Notes under the pieces: model-generated | What the model was told of the DNA's origin: nothing | What the model saw: only the letters and a program-made list of their open reading frames with translations | The model's database searches: none | Made by a program: the position numbers and the translations under genes | Shown: one piece after another, positions 11,715 through 21,639 of the stretch | Position numbering within the stretch: position 1 is the first letter of the stretch | How the letters are laid out: each line of letters begins with the position of its first letter | From: Pleurostoma richardsiae | Lineage: Eukaryota; Ascomycota; Sordariomycetes; Calosphaeriales; Pleurostomataceae | Direction of reading: 5' to 3' | Assembly: GCA_030052745.1 (NCBI GenBank) | Contig: JANBVO010000011.1 | Span: forward strand, 620,001-684,000 | DNA: 64,000 nucleotides

Positions 11715-14147
11715 ATGGCTGATCATTGTACCACGCTTAGGCCGGCGATCATGGACAATACTACTTACGCCGACCGAACTGCGTCGCTCTACGAGGCTGA
11801 CGAGGGCATCTCCCTGAGTCTACACCCCTCTCCGAAGGAACAGCCATCCACAGATCCCCATCCTATCAAGACTGTCGCCAATGACTACAGCCAGTATCAG
11901 CCTCTGAACCCAGATAAACAGGAGATCCGAGTAATCATCCTGCATCCCGCAGAGGATCCTACGAGCCCCATCGAGTGCTCTCTCGTCGAGACATCACTCG
12001 TCGAGGATTCACCGCAATACGAGGCACTGTCATATTGCTGGGGTGACTTTGGAAAGACCAGAACTATTCGTATCCGTCACCTGGACGGTAATATCCGGCT
12101 GAGGAGGGCAGGGTTGAGCGACAATGGAATCACCGTGCCGCCGCGTAGCAAACACAGCGCATGGTGGTTCCAAAGGGAGTTTCATGTTACGGAGACTCTG
12201 TTCACTGCCCTCGTGGAGTTTCGCCTGGCTCACCAGGTCCGATATATCTGGGCTGACGCCATCTGCATCAACCAGGGCGACGTGGAAGAGCGCTCCCAGC
12301 AGGTCGGCTTCATGAGGACCGTCTACGAGACTGCGGTCTCGGTGCTGGTGTGGCTTCCCGGCCCCGAGAGTTCTGAATTCAACGGCATCGGTTTCCTTGG
12401 CGATCTGCTGACCCTCACCAAGATATTTGCCTGCAAGGCTGGCTTGTCTCTGGAGACGCTTTTCCTGGAAACCTGCCGATCAGCTGAGAAACTGCGTTCC
12501 TTTTGGGAAGACCTCTTTGCGTCCACCGTCGCGTCTGATGCCGATGTTGCTTGGGATGAGGACTCCATTCTCGAATGGTTGCTGTCCGGTGTTCCAGAAA
12601 GTGACCATATAGTGCCACCCCAACGGCGAGATGACCTCAACCTCCATACCCCTGGCGCTCGCGACTTCGCCATCCACTTCCTTCAATCAGTGCGACGGCG
12701 AGCTCCGGCAGCTATCGAGATGATATCCGACTTCTGGAAACTGGACTCGTACCTGAGCGAGAACCCCTGGTTCTGGCGCGTCTGGGTCTTGCAGGAGGTC
12801 GGAAGCAACGAAAACGTCACTCTGTGCCGTGGAGGGGAGCAGGTCCCTTGGGAGTCCATCGCCGCGGCCGAGTTCTTCCGCTACAGCTTCCGCGCCGCCG
12901 TCGATTTCGCCCGGAACTGGAGTATCCCGTTCGCGTGGTTCCGCGTCACGTCCGGTCGCCACAGAGAGCGAATGCCTCTCTTGGACATGATAGGCCTGAG
13001 CAGCGCCTTCTTAGCGACTGATCCTCGAGACACCTTGTTTGCTGTCCTCGGGTTGATGATAGAGTTTGCTCCGATGACGGCCCTACCTTACTCGGTGGCA
13101 CCTGACTATTCGAAAACGAAGAGGCAAGTCTTTACTGACTTTACGTCCTGGGTGATATCACATACGAAGAGTCTCGAGATCCTTTCCTTTGCTAGCCACT
13201 GCTATAAGAGGAACGACGCTCATGGCTTGGACCTGCCGACGTGGGTACCGGACTTCAGCGGGCAGTTGCCCATGCTGGAACGCACAATCGGTCTCTACTC
13301 GCGTTATACGGCTTGCGGAAACAGTGAGGTCAAGCGCCACCCGTGTGAAGGCGCAGATATCATCTGCCTGGAGGGCCGCAATGTTGAGGTTGTCTCGGCA
13401 GTCATCGCCGTAGACGTACGAACGGATAGTGACTGGGACTTGGTGTGCTTGGATGAAAAAGGTTCGGAAACACCGGCGATTCCTCGTTTGTGGCAGCTGC
13501 TCCGATCCGAGCTGCTCTCCATGCCTGGCGAACCAGGCATGTCCAGTTTGCTGAGAGCAGATGGCCAAACTCACTCGGCCGCCTTCGAGAACTTCATTCG
13601 CTGTTTGATTTGCGCGACTTTTACGGAGGGTGAATATGACGGAGATAAGCTGATTCGCAAATATCAGAACGTACAGGACGCGTTGGAGAGCCATTTGGCA
13701 GATTGGCTGGAGATGGATCCTGATCTGGGCGGGTTTGGCCCGGCCGAGAAGGACTTTGTTCATCGGTTGGGACTTCAGGGGCAAAGCCAGGACCGCAATA
13801 TCTTCAGGAGTGTTGCTGGATACAGTTTGCTGAACCGACGTTTCTTCGTCACGTCAAGCGGAAGTTTTGGGCTAGGTTTCGTAGGGATCGAGCAGGGCGA
13901 TCTCGTCGTCCTGCTTGACGGTGGCCCGACACCTTACATCCTTCGGCAAAAGTCATTTCCGAGGCAAGGAGAAGGTCCAGGAGAGGCATTAGGGGCGTCT
14001 ACTTGCGAGTTCATGGGAGAATGCTATCTTGACGGATATATGGAAGCACTGCATGGCGGCGGGACAGAGGTTGAGTTTCGCGGCTGCGGCCAGCCTGACG
14101 GCCAGCAAGCCGGACCCAAACAAGGCCATGTTTTCAGGATAATCTAA
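11715..14147 (+). CDS. HET-domain (heterokaryon incompatibility) protein
   Basis: Single exon, 810 residues. The HET domain is near the N-terminus: YEALSYCWGDFGKTRTI, then RYIWADAICINQGDVEERSQQV, MRTVYETAVSVLVWLPGP, and further on WFWRVWVLQEV; DPRDTLFAVLGL marks the typical end of the conserved part. HET proteins trigger cell death on non-self fusion in filamentous ascomycetes; their domain is related to TIR-like folds. The C-terminal 350 residues (FVTSSGSFGLG...GDLVVLLDGG) match the usual HET C-terminal region that follows the domain. The stretch between the two HET halves (about residues 115-155) is longer than typical but stays in frame without a canonical intron. The start at 11715 is the first ATG; the one at 11751 is possible. 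Confidence 0.92.
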   Translation: MADHCTTLRPAIMDNTTYADRTASLYEADEGISLSLHPSPKEQPSTDPHPIKTVANDYSQYQPLNPDKQEIRVIILHPAEDPTSPIECSLVETSLVEDSPQYEALSYCWGDFGKTRTIRIRHLDGNIRLRRAGLSDNGITVPPRSKHSAWWFQREFHVTETLFTALVEFRLAHQVRYIWADAICINQGDVEERSQQVGFMRTVYETAVSVLVWLPGPESSEFNGIGFLGDLLTLTKIFACKAGLSLETLFLETCRSAEKLRSFWEDLFASTVASDADVAWDEDSILEWLLSGVPESDHIVPPQRRDDLNLHTPGARDFAIHFLQSVRRRAPAAIEMISDFWKLDSYLSENPWFWRVWVLQEVGSNENVTLCRGGEQVPWESIAAAEFFRYSFRAAVDFARNWSIPFAWFRVTSGRHRERMPLLDMIGLSSAFLATDPRDTLFAVLGLMIEFAPMTALPYSVAPDYSKTKRQVFTDFTSWVISHTKSLEILSFASHCYKRNDAHGLDLPTWVPDFSGQLPMLERTIGLYSRYTACGNSEVKRHPCEGADIICLEGRNVEVVSAVIAVDVRTDSDWDLVCLDEKGSETPAIPRLWQLLRSELLSMPGEPGMSSLLRADGQTHSAAFENFIRCLICATFTEGEYDGDKLIRKYQNVQDALESHLADWLEMDPDLGGFGPAEKDFVHRLGLQGQSQDRNIFRSVAGYSLLNRRFFVTSSGSFGLGFVGIEQGDLVVLLDGGPTPYILRQKSFPRQGEGPGEALGASTCEFMGECYLDGYMEALHGGGTEVEFRGCGQPDGQQAGPKQGHVFRII

Positions 14148-14571
14148 ATAAGGTAGCCATTTGTTGATCATCCGTTAAAGATGTCATGACGTAACGATAA
14201 CAGGAGAATAGCAGAAAGAAAGACAAGCTGAACGAGATAATGCGTGAGAAGGATGGTCGACTCTCATATATGTGCCGAGAGGGATGCCCGCCCATCAAAG
14301 GTGACGATGAGACACAAGTGCCAAAGGATGCAAGCATCCAATCAATCAACCAACCGACCGACCGACTCTCTGCCTGACTCTCATTTGGTAAATGCCCGAC
14401 GTAGTACAGCGCATCATCACGTGCATGTCGTTATGGCCTGAGTCATCGTCGTGACTTCCACGTCCTCAAAATCCCAGAGCCTCGCAAGTGTTTTCTCTTG
14501 CCTCGCCCTGTTTTCTCAATTACAACAATAGCAACCAATCTACACAGGAAACCCCCTACTTTGAAGTCCCT
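14148..14571. other. Intergenic with short CAAC/CCGA repeats
   Basis: Between the HET gene and the deaminase gene. It carries a small imperfect run of ATCA, CAAC and CCGA units (about 14339-14364). No coding frame of interest; it should contain the promoter of the deaminase-like gene. Confidence 0.45.
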
Positions 14572-15330
14572 ATGGTGCGACTACACGTTGTCGAGTGTCT
14601 GTCCTTTTTCTTCCTTCTCGCCCTCGGGCTTCCGGTGGCCCAGGCAACCAGTTCACACAACCATCTCGATGTGTCTCGTCTCCTCCTTCTGAATCCGTCT
14701 AACCTCCAATTCAATCACGAAAATGGCAATGCGGGACAGCGCAGCCGCATTCCTCTTTCCACTCGAGAGCACTGGATGCGGCGCGCCAATGCGGCACTAG
14801 CCGAACTTTCGTCTCCCTGCCCCTTCGCGGCCTTCGCCACCGTTATCGTCAACCACACAGACACCGACTCGCTCGGCGAGGCTGTCTGTGTCGGCGTGAA
14901 CTCGGGCTCGTCGCTCGGAAACCCCACCCTACACGGAGAGATCGCTACGATCGATCGCTGCTCCGAGACTCTCCAGAGCCCACCGTACAGCCTCACCCCC
15001 GCAGAGACGCTGAGAGCGTTCCGTGACTTCACGCTCTACACCAACGGAGAGCCCTGTCCCATGTGCGCGAGCGCCATCCGCTGGGCGGGCTTCAGAGAGT
15101 GTGTCTTTGGCACCAGCATTGAGACGCTGATTCGTCTGGGTTGGAACCAAATCGACGTCCGCAGCAGCGAGATCTTTAGCAGGAGCTCGCGGCTGCCCAC
15201 TGAGACGACTTTGATTTCCGATGTCTTGGCCGCCGAGACAGATCCATTCTTTTCTTGGCAGTTTGATTCTGACTTTCCCTGTCCCGAAGGGTGCATCAGA
15301 GGAGAGTCTGGCCGATGTGTCCCTGTGTAA
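14572..15330 (+). CDS. Secreted CMP/dCMP-type nucleoside deaminase-like protein
   Basis: Single exon, 252 residues from the ATG at 14572. The N-terminus is a good signal peptide: a basic start (MVRLH), a hydrophobic core (LSFFFLLALGLPVAQA), then a small-residue cleavage site. The zinc-dependent deaminase signature is intact: HGEIATID (His ligand and catalytic Glu) and PCPMCASAIRWAGF (two Cys ligands), at a normal spacing. Closest in style to guanine/cytosine deaminases and Tad2-like enzymes. The short C-terminal tail has three cysteines (CPEGCIRGESGRC), as expected of a secreted protein. An upstream in-frame ATG at 14488 would hide the signal peptide, so I prefer 14572. Substrate is unknown; free bases or nucleosides outside the cell are plausible. 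Confidence 0.85.
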   Translation: MVRLHVVECLSFFFLLALGLPVAQATSSHNHLDVSRLLLLNPSNLQFNHENGNAGQRSRIPLSTREHWMRRANAALAELSSPCPFAAFATVIVNHTDTDSLGEAVCVGVNSGSSLGNPTLHGEIATIDRCSETLQSPPYSLTPAETLRAFRDFTLYTNGEPCPMCASAIRWAGFRECVFGTSIETLIRLGWNQIDVRSSEIFSRSSRLPTETTLISDVLAAETDPFFSWQFDSDFPCPEGCIRGESGRCVPV

Positions 15331-16023
15331 ATGCCATATGGCGACTGTGAGTGGGCAGCGATGGCAAACAGTTGGGACAAGGTTCAAGAATTGGTGAACC
15401 GGGGCTTCTCTGGGTACGGGTATCTTTTATGTTGAGCCTGGGAGTCCCGATTCCTAGGGGGGTGTTGATTGCGAGCTGGGCCGCAGGTGACAAAAGTCCA
15501 TGATCTGCACATGAATGATGAATCACGACAAGATTGCCATAGCTTCCAAGGGTATGATTTGAAACCTCGAATAAAACCTCTTACTAGCAGAGTGAGGAAA
15601 GTTTCACAAATGACATGGACGCGTTCGTCAGCCTCAAATTGTGTAATGTCAGAATCGATTTCAATCACGGCCCTGGCCGTATTGCTCACGGGCTCTGCGT
15701 CCCTTATTACACCTCGAGAGCAAGCGCGACGACGCCCACTGCGTCAACTCTAAGGTGTCAGGCTCAGATATGCAGCCATACCTATTTAGAGTAGCTGCGG
15801 GCGCCGGTCATAATATCACTTTCTGCTACTGGTGGTTTTCCATATTTCAAGGTTGTCATTATTGCCGCGTGAGTAGTAGTATGAGGCACAGGCAGATGTG
15901 GCGCACATATAGAGGCAGTTTTTCATGTAACAGCGGTTGTCATAGATCCTGGGAGCCAATTCGTATTTGTCAAAACGCAGGGTGAGCTGAACAGGTAGAC
16001 AGGAGAGCCCTCGACGTGAGATT
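15331..16023. other. Intergenic between convergent genes
   Basis: The deaminase gene and the sugar transporter gene both end here, so this should be mostly 3' untranslated sequence. No gene, repeat or RNA seen. Confidence 0.5.
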
Positions 16024-17820
16024 TCAAGCTTCCAGTCCCTTCTCGTTCTCCCGTATGTCGAGGGCATCTTGGCAGACGTAGGTGGAAAACTGCCTCGTTG
16101 GGAGCCGTTTCTCGAACATCTCGTCCAGCTCGGCGTAGGTCCTGCCCTTGGTCTCGGGTATCTCGAGGAAGATAACCACAGCGCCGATTGCGCACAAACC
16201 AAAAAAGAAGAAACCCATCTTGCCGCCAAGATTGGCCTCGTCAGCGTTGAACATGTATGGCACGAAGAAGTTGAAAGCCCAAGAAAAGAAACCGTTCACG
16301 AGGAAGCCGAGACCTTGGGATTTGGCACGTAGTCGCACGCTCGAGACCTCTCCTGCTACCACGGGGTAGGCTCCGCCGACACCAAGGCCGTAGAAGAAGA
16401 TGATGATAATGATCATAACACCGATAAACCTAGCGACCTGGTTAGCTGATTGTCCATCAAGAAGCAAAGGGATCGGGTTAGGATTACCAGAGCGCCTTGG
16501 AAGAGTCAGGCCAGCAACCTGCGACACCGATGCCAAGCCAGAACACTCCTACAGTCGAGGTACTGAACAGCAGAATTGTCCGGCGCCCCAACATGGTCAT
16601 GGCGAACCAAGAAACGACATTGGCCGGTAATCCCAGGCCTACGCCGAGCTGGGTGATCATGAGGGATTTGCTCGCAGACATCCCGGCAAGTTCCAAGAAG
16701 TAAGACACATTTGACAACAACGTAATTCCGAGGAATTGCTGGAAGATATTGGCCCAAAGTATGATGCGCGTGCGTCTCCAGTTTGTGCCCTGGAAGAGCT
16801 CCTTATAGTTGGTCTCCTGTACGACTTCGTTGCGCCGATTCTCGCTTTCGAGCGTATTCGCCAGGTCCCTAATACCCGCATCTACAGTGCTAGCTTCGTA
16901 AAGCCGACCGTACGCATGGCAGGCCTGTTCCACCTTGCCCTTCTTCAGGTAGTAGCTGGGACTCTCAGGGACGGCGAGTCCCACGATCACGGCTAAGCCG
17001 GCAAAGGCCCACTGGGACGCAAAGGCCACTCGGTAGGATCCACTAGTCGGCATGTTGATGCGGGCGTAGATGATAGCTACCCCAATGAGCTGGCCGAGAA
17101 CCATGAAGAAGGTGAAGATGGATAGAAGTGGGCCTCGCAGCCTTGTGGGAGCAATCTCGGAGATGTAAGTTTGACAGGTTGAGTTGAGCATGCCCAAGCC
17201 AACACCCAGCAGTGTCTTTCCGAGAAGGAAGATGCCGCGGCGTTGGTCTAGGGTTTCGGCCCGGTCTGCTGTATAGAGGAAGGCGATGGATGCGACAGCG
17301 ATTAAGGCGCCGGTGATAAAGGACAGCCTGCGGCCGAACCGATCGGATAAGGAACCATTGATCACGGAGCCGACCATGATACCAATCTGGACGAAGGCGT
17401 TCCATAACGACAACCAAATGGAGGGAATGATGTAAGAGCCGTTATGCAGTCTGCCGAATATCTCCCTACACAGGATGAGAGTCAGTATTCTGTTATGCAA
17501 TTTCTTTGCCTTGACACATCGCCCTTGTGTATAGGCTGCGTGAAGACTGTCTGAGGGCCAAGACGAATAGAGCACGGTTTCAACACGCACTGGAAAGCGG
17601 GCACTGCGGTAACGAGCCCAACGATGATATTGTCAAACCCGTAGATCAGAGGTCCGACTGTCATGAACACACTGTACATTATTACTTTGGGATGCGCCTT
17701 GATCGACTGTAGGATAGTTTCGTCAGTGGTTGCGTCGTGCTGGCCGTCGACCGAGCGATCGTCTTCGGCTGTTCCAGCATCAGGCGGCTCCACCCTATCC
17801 CTATGGACTGCCGTCGCCAT
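16024..17820 (-). CDS. MFS sugar transporter, maltose/hexose permease type
   Basis: Three exons: 17820-17591, 17465-16488 and 16429-16024; 537 residues. Sugar-porter signatures are intact: YGFDNIIVG in helix 1, GSLSDRFGRRL between helices 2 and 3, RLRGPLLSI, PESPSYYLKKGK after helix 6, GEVSSVRLRAKSQG after helix 10, and PETKGRTYAELDEMFE at the end. It resembles fungal alpha-glucoside/maltose proton symporters of the plasma membrane. The second intron is tricky: a CAG at about 16438 breaks the frame, while the TAG ending at 16430, 11 nt past a GCTAAC branch site, joins SKALW to FIGVMIII correctly. It diverges from the broken alpha-rhamnosidase gene across 978 bp, so a rhamnoside or its sugar is a reasonable guess for substrate. 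Confidence 0.9.
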
Positions 17821-18798
17821 TGCGGAGGGAGGAAAACGTGAAGCTTGGAGACTTCTGCGTGGTGTGTTCAGTAGAAGTTGTCTACGTTGCTGTGATAGCC
17901 ATGAACTCCGACGAGGATGCCGACAAGGCAAACCATTAATACTTCCTCACGGGTTTCATAGGTGGTCTCTCGGGCAAGAAGAGAACGAGAAGCCAATGTC
18001 CCAGGACTCAGGAGACATTGTCCTACGCGTGTCGATGGTGTGGCCCGTGAGGGGCCTCCGCACGAGCCCCATGAGGGGCCCCATACCACCAGACTATTTG
18101 CGGAGGAGTGTGGACTGCTCCGGGGTATCTGGAACCGGAAGACTCTAGTGCAGGTAGTTCAGCATGGCTGGCCTATTAGTATCACCTGGAAGCTGGAACC
18201 CGCTCATACGACCAGCAATTGCGGTGACCGGGAGAAACCCGGGAAAACTGCGTCAGAAACTCGGGAACAGGATGCTTCATTCCTAGAACTTGATTGGTTA
18301 CCAGCAGCTATCCGTCACTTAGCTGTAGAAGGGCCCTGCATTGGCGTCCTTTTCACTCACCCCTAACATGCCCGAATTCGCGGCTGGCCGGAACATCTCC
18401 CGTACTGTAGCGTGCCTGGATGCCAAGCGGAGGCCACGCAACGATCAGGCTTCATCGGTCTAAATCTTGACCGAGAGGCAGAGCATGACTGGGGAATCCC
18501 CCGCTTTTTATCACTTCAGCTCCCCCACGGGGAGAGTGACAGCACCAAGTTCACCAAGATGTCGAGGATGCGTGACCACCTCGGGGTATGAAGTCGTGCT
18601 TTTGACCGAGGTGCCTACTTCAGTAACATCATTTCATAGAGCATGAGACCGTATCTCATGCCATTCGGCCAGTCATGACGTTCTACTCTGGTTCTCTGCT
18701 GTCAAGTCATGCCGCAGGTATCGTCCTCTCCGTCCCATTGAATATCCTTCGTTCTCTGCCGGACAGTGGGACACTTCATAATGCTTCGGTAAGAGATC
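17821..18798. promoter_or_regulatory. Divergent promoter of transporter and rhamnosidase
   Basis: 978 bp between the two start codons. A GC-rich inverted/direct repeat lies at about 18047-18085 (two GAGGGGCC copies facing GGGGCC-type sequence). No coding frame supported. Joint control of the two genes is inferred only from the layout. Confidence 0.4.
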
Positions 18799-19960
18799 AT
18801 GGCACAACCAGTACAGAATGCCACGACGGTCCGTCCCGTCTACCTCCGATTCGAACATCACCGCGAAGCACTAGGCATTGGCGAACCTCTCCCCCGGATT
18901 TCTTGGAAGTTCCAAGGGAGCGCACCAGACTGGAAACAAAGCGGCTATGAGCTTGAGATCACAAGACCAACGAATCCAGACATATTAGAGTCACACCGCG
19001 TAGACTCTGATCAGAGCGTGCTCGTCCCTTGGCCCAGCAGTCCACTTGTCTCGGGAGAGTCTGCTTCCGTTCGCATTCGAGCCCACACAGAGCAGGGTAC
19101 CCCGACACCCTGGTCTGAGAGTGCCACTGTCGAGGCAGGCCTTCTGCACCCGGAGGATTGGACCTGTTCGTTGATTCAGAGTTCGCGTAGGCAGGAACCG
19201 GACTTGCCTCATGAGCCGCTCCTTTTTCGCCGGCAGTTCCATGTGCCATCTGCGGTTGACAGAGCAAGGCTCTACATTACCGCCCACGGCGTTTACGAGG
19301 CTGAGATTAATGGCGAGCGCGTCGGTGACCATGTGCTTGCGCCGGGTTGGACGAGCTACCATCACGAACTGCCATATCAGACCTTCGATGTTACGGAACA
19401 CCTCAAAGTCGGCATAAACGTGTTCGGCGCGCACGTAGGCGAGGGATGGTTCTCTGGTCGGCTCGGCTTCCTCGGGGGGACTCGCAATATCTGGGGCGAC
19501 TCTCTCGGCGTCATCGCTCAGCTCGTCATCACCTACAAAGACGGATCTTCCGAGACGGTCGCAACTGATGACAAGTGAAAGTGCAGCATCGGTGCTGTGG
19601 TCAGGTCGGAAATCTACGATGGCGAATCCTACGACGATCGCCGATATCCTGCGGGCTGGTCGACGGCAAGCTTCAATGATGACTCCTGGCATTCGGTCAT
19701 AACTTCCCTGCTCGACACAAAGATTCTCCGATCGCCCGATGGGCCGCCCATACGCCGTGTTCAAGAGGTCAAATGCGTCAAAGCCTGGAGAGGCCCCAGC
19801 CAGAAGTGGATCCTTGATTTTGGCCAGAACCTCGTGGGATGGGTTCGCGTACGTGCGAAGGGTGCTCCTGGCCACACAATCCGGCTGACCCATACCGAAG
19901 TCCTCGAACATGGAGAAGTGGCAACGAGGCCCCTGCGTGAGGCGAAAGCGACAGATACTA

Positions 19961-20058
19961 CTGTCTATTGCAAGCTCGTGTTCGCCCCCCACTTTTTTCA
20001 TCTCCCCGCACACATCCCAATTCCTCATATCGCCAAAATCGCGATATTTTGGACTTCC
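19961..20058 (+). repeat. Left terminal inverted repeat of Tc1 element
   Basis: 98 bp matching the reverse complement of 23906-24003 with one visible mismatch (C at 20009, where the right copy has the T equivalent). The inner part has a short palindrome, arms CCAAAAT (20033-20039) and ATTTTGG (20046-20052). Confidence 0.95.
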
Positions 20059-20154
20059 CAGACGCGTTTCTCGCCCAATTCGGCTCTGTTAAGCGTAAGG
20101 TTATTCTCTATACGCGTAGTCGGTTATTGCGGACCTGGCCGTGGGTTTGAAGCC

Positions 20155-21201
20155 ATAGTCCGACTACTAACAAGTAGCTAGAAAGCCCTTATCCAGGTCT
20201 GTCTATATAGCGAGCTCTTTAACAACAAAGATATTTCCGTAATAGCTAGCTGTACTGTTCGTTACGTACAGATCCTTCGCAAACGGAAAAGCATAACTAG
20301 CTCGATAGTTGTCCCTCGAAGCTTCAGAGGGAGCTAAAAACTAATAGACGTATATATAGAAGTAGGTAGCCCTGTCTCTTAAACGGAGTTAATCTATAGT
20401 TTTACCCCCCTAATTACTATATAGGCGCTCATTAACGTCTTTTACGAAAAGAACGACCGTTACTTAAACGAGATACAGTAGTATCTATACGAAATATTTA
20501 GTCTTTAGGTTTATATATCTACGATTTACCGTTATCTAAAGGCCGTAAACTAAATAAATAAAAAGCTTAAACGAATAATTTTTAAACGTAATAAAGAACT
20601 ACGAAGTTAATATTTCTACTCGATATTAGACTATAGGCTTAACTAATTCGTCTTTTTTAACGAATTAGGGATCGACAAACGTAATAGAAAGAAGCGTACG
20701 AACTAAGCTCTTCGAAGATTAAACCTAGTAAAGGTTACCTCTAAACGGTGTGATCGTTACTATTAAATCTTCTCGGCTTTAACCCTAGAAAGTATAATAA
20801 CCGTCGTTATATATGCGAATAGTATAGACACCTAAGGGTTCTTCTTATAGCTTAGAAACTACGTTTTACCTAAGACAACGCTATTTCCTAGGCTTAAATC
20901 TATCTTAGTACTAGATAATATATCGTTCTACTACTATAATCTAATCCGAGGCGTTTATAACGGCTATAGGGTTAAGTTAGTATATTTACCGTCGTATTCC
21001 CCGGACTTTAACCCAATCGAGGCCTTCTTTAAAGACCTAAAGACATATATCCGACGCTATTACTAATACCGAGTAGATAGTTAGACGTATAACGAGGAGT
21101 AGCGGCAATTCCTCCTTAACTACGTTTACGTAATATCTACGCGCCGTAAAGCTATCCGGGGCTATTTTCGTAAAGCTCGAGTGCTTAGATTAGAAGAATA
21201 A
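20155..21201 (+). pseudogene. Tc1 (DD34E) transposase remnant
   Basis: One reading frame can be followed for about 349 codons without a frameshift but with about fifteen stop codons, mostly where Trp or Gln is expected (TGG or CAG changed to TAG or TAA). A helix-turn-helix-like start (KALIQVCLYSELFNNKDISV) is followed by STIYRYLK and the catalytic core. The first catalytic Asp, in the FDESG-type motif, now reads Asn (AAC at 20659-20661). The second is intact in LVLDN (GAT at 20914) and the Glu is intact in SPDFNPIEAFF (GAG at 21019); 34 residues separate them, the Tc1 signature. The original start was probably ATA at 20155 (formerly ATG). Non-functional. Confidence 0.92.
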
Positions 21202-21639
21202 TAGCCTCTATTAAAGGGTAAATAACTAGAACGGAAGTAGTTAAAATTACCTATAAAGAAGTAAAAAATAACGTTACTTTTACTAACTTTTATACCCACT
21301 ACCTCTTCTTCTATAAGTATATAAGTTCGCGAATATAAATCTTTTTTAGCCTATTAAATATAAAGTTTAAATTAAGAACTTATACGAGTTAAATCGACGT
21401 TAAACGCTATTAAAACGGAGGAAATTACTGCTAAAGTTAAAATCTAGGCACTTAGGAGCACCCACTCTTACTAAGCCTAGCTAAACTACCTTTAGTCCGG
21501 CCACTACTGTCATCCGTTATAGCTTTAATTAACGTTGTTATAGCTCTTTCGTTACTTATAACTACCCGTTTAACTTCGATAAAACGTTTAAAGTAAATCC
21601 GGAACGTCTTAATAAAATAGCAACCGAAATCCCTACGCG

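Noticed and set aside
16431-16440. CAG at about 16438 as acceptor of the transporter's second intron
   Set aside because: It breaks the frame and is only a few bases from the branch site; the TAG ending at 16430 keeps the protein intact.
19576-19606. A tiny intron removing the in-frame TGA of the rhamnosidase
   Set aside because: The only GT...AG pair there would be about 30 nt, shorter than functional introns, and would remove conserved residues.
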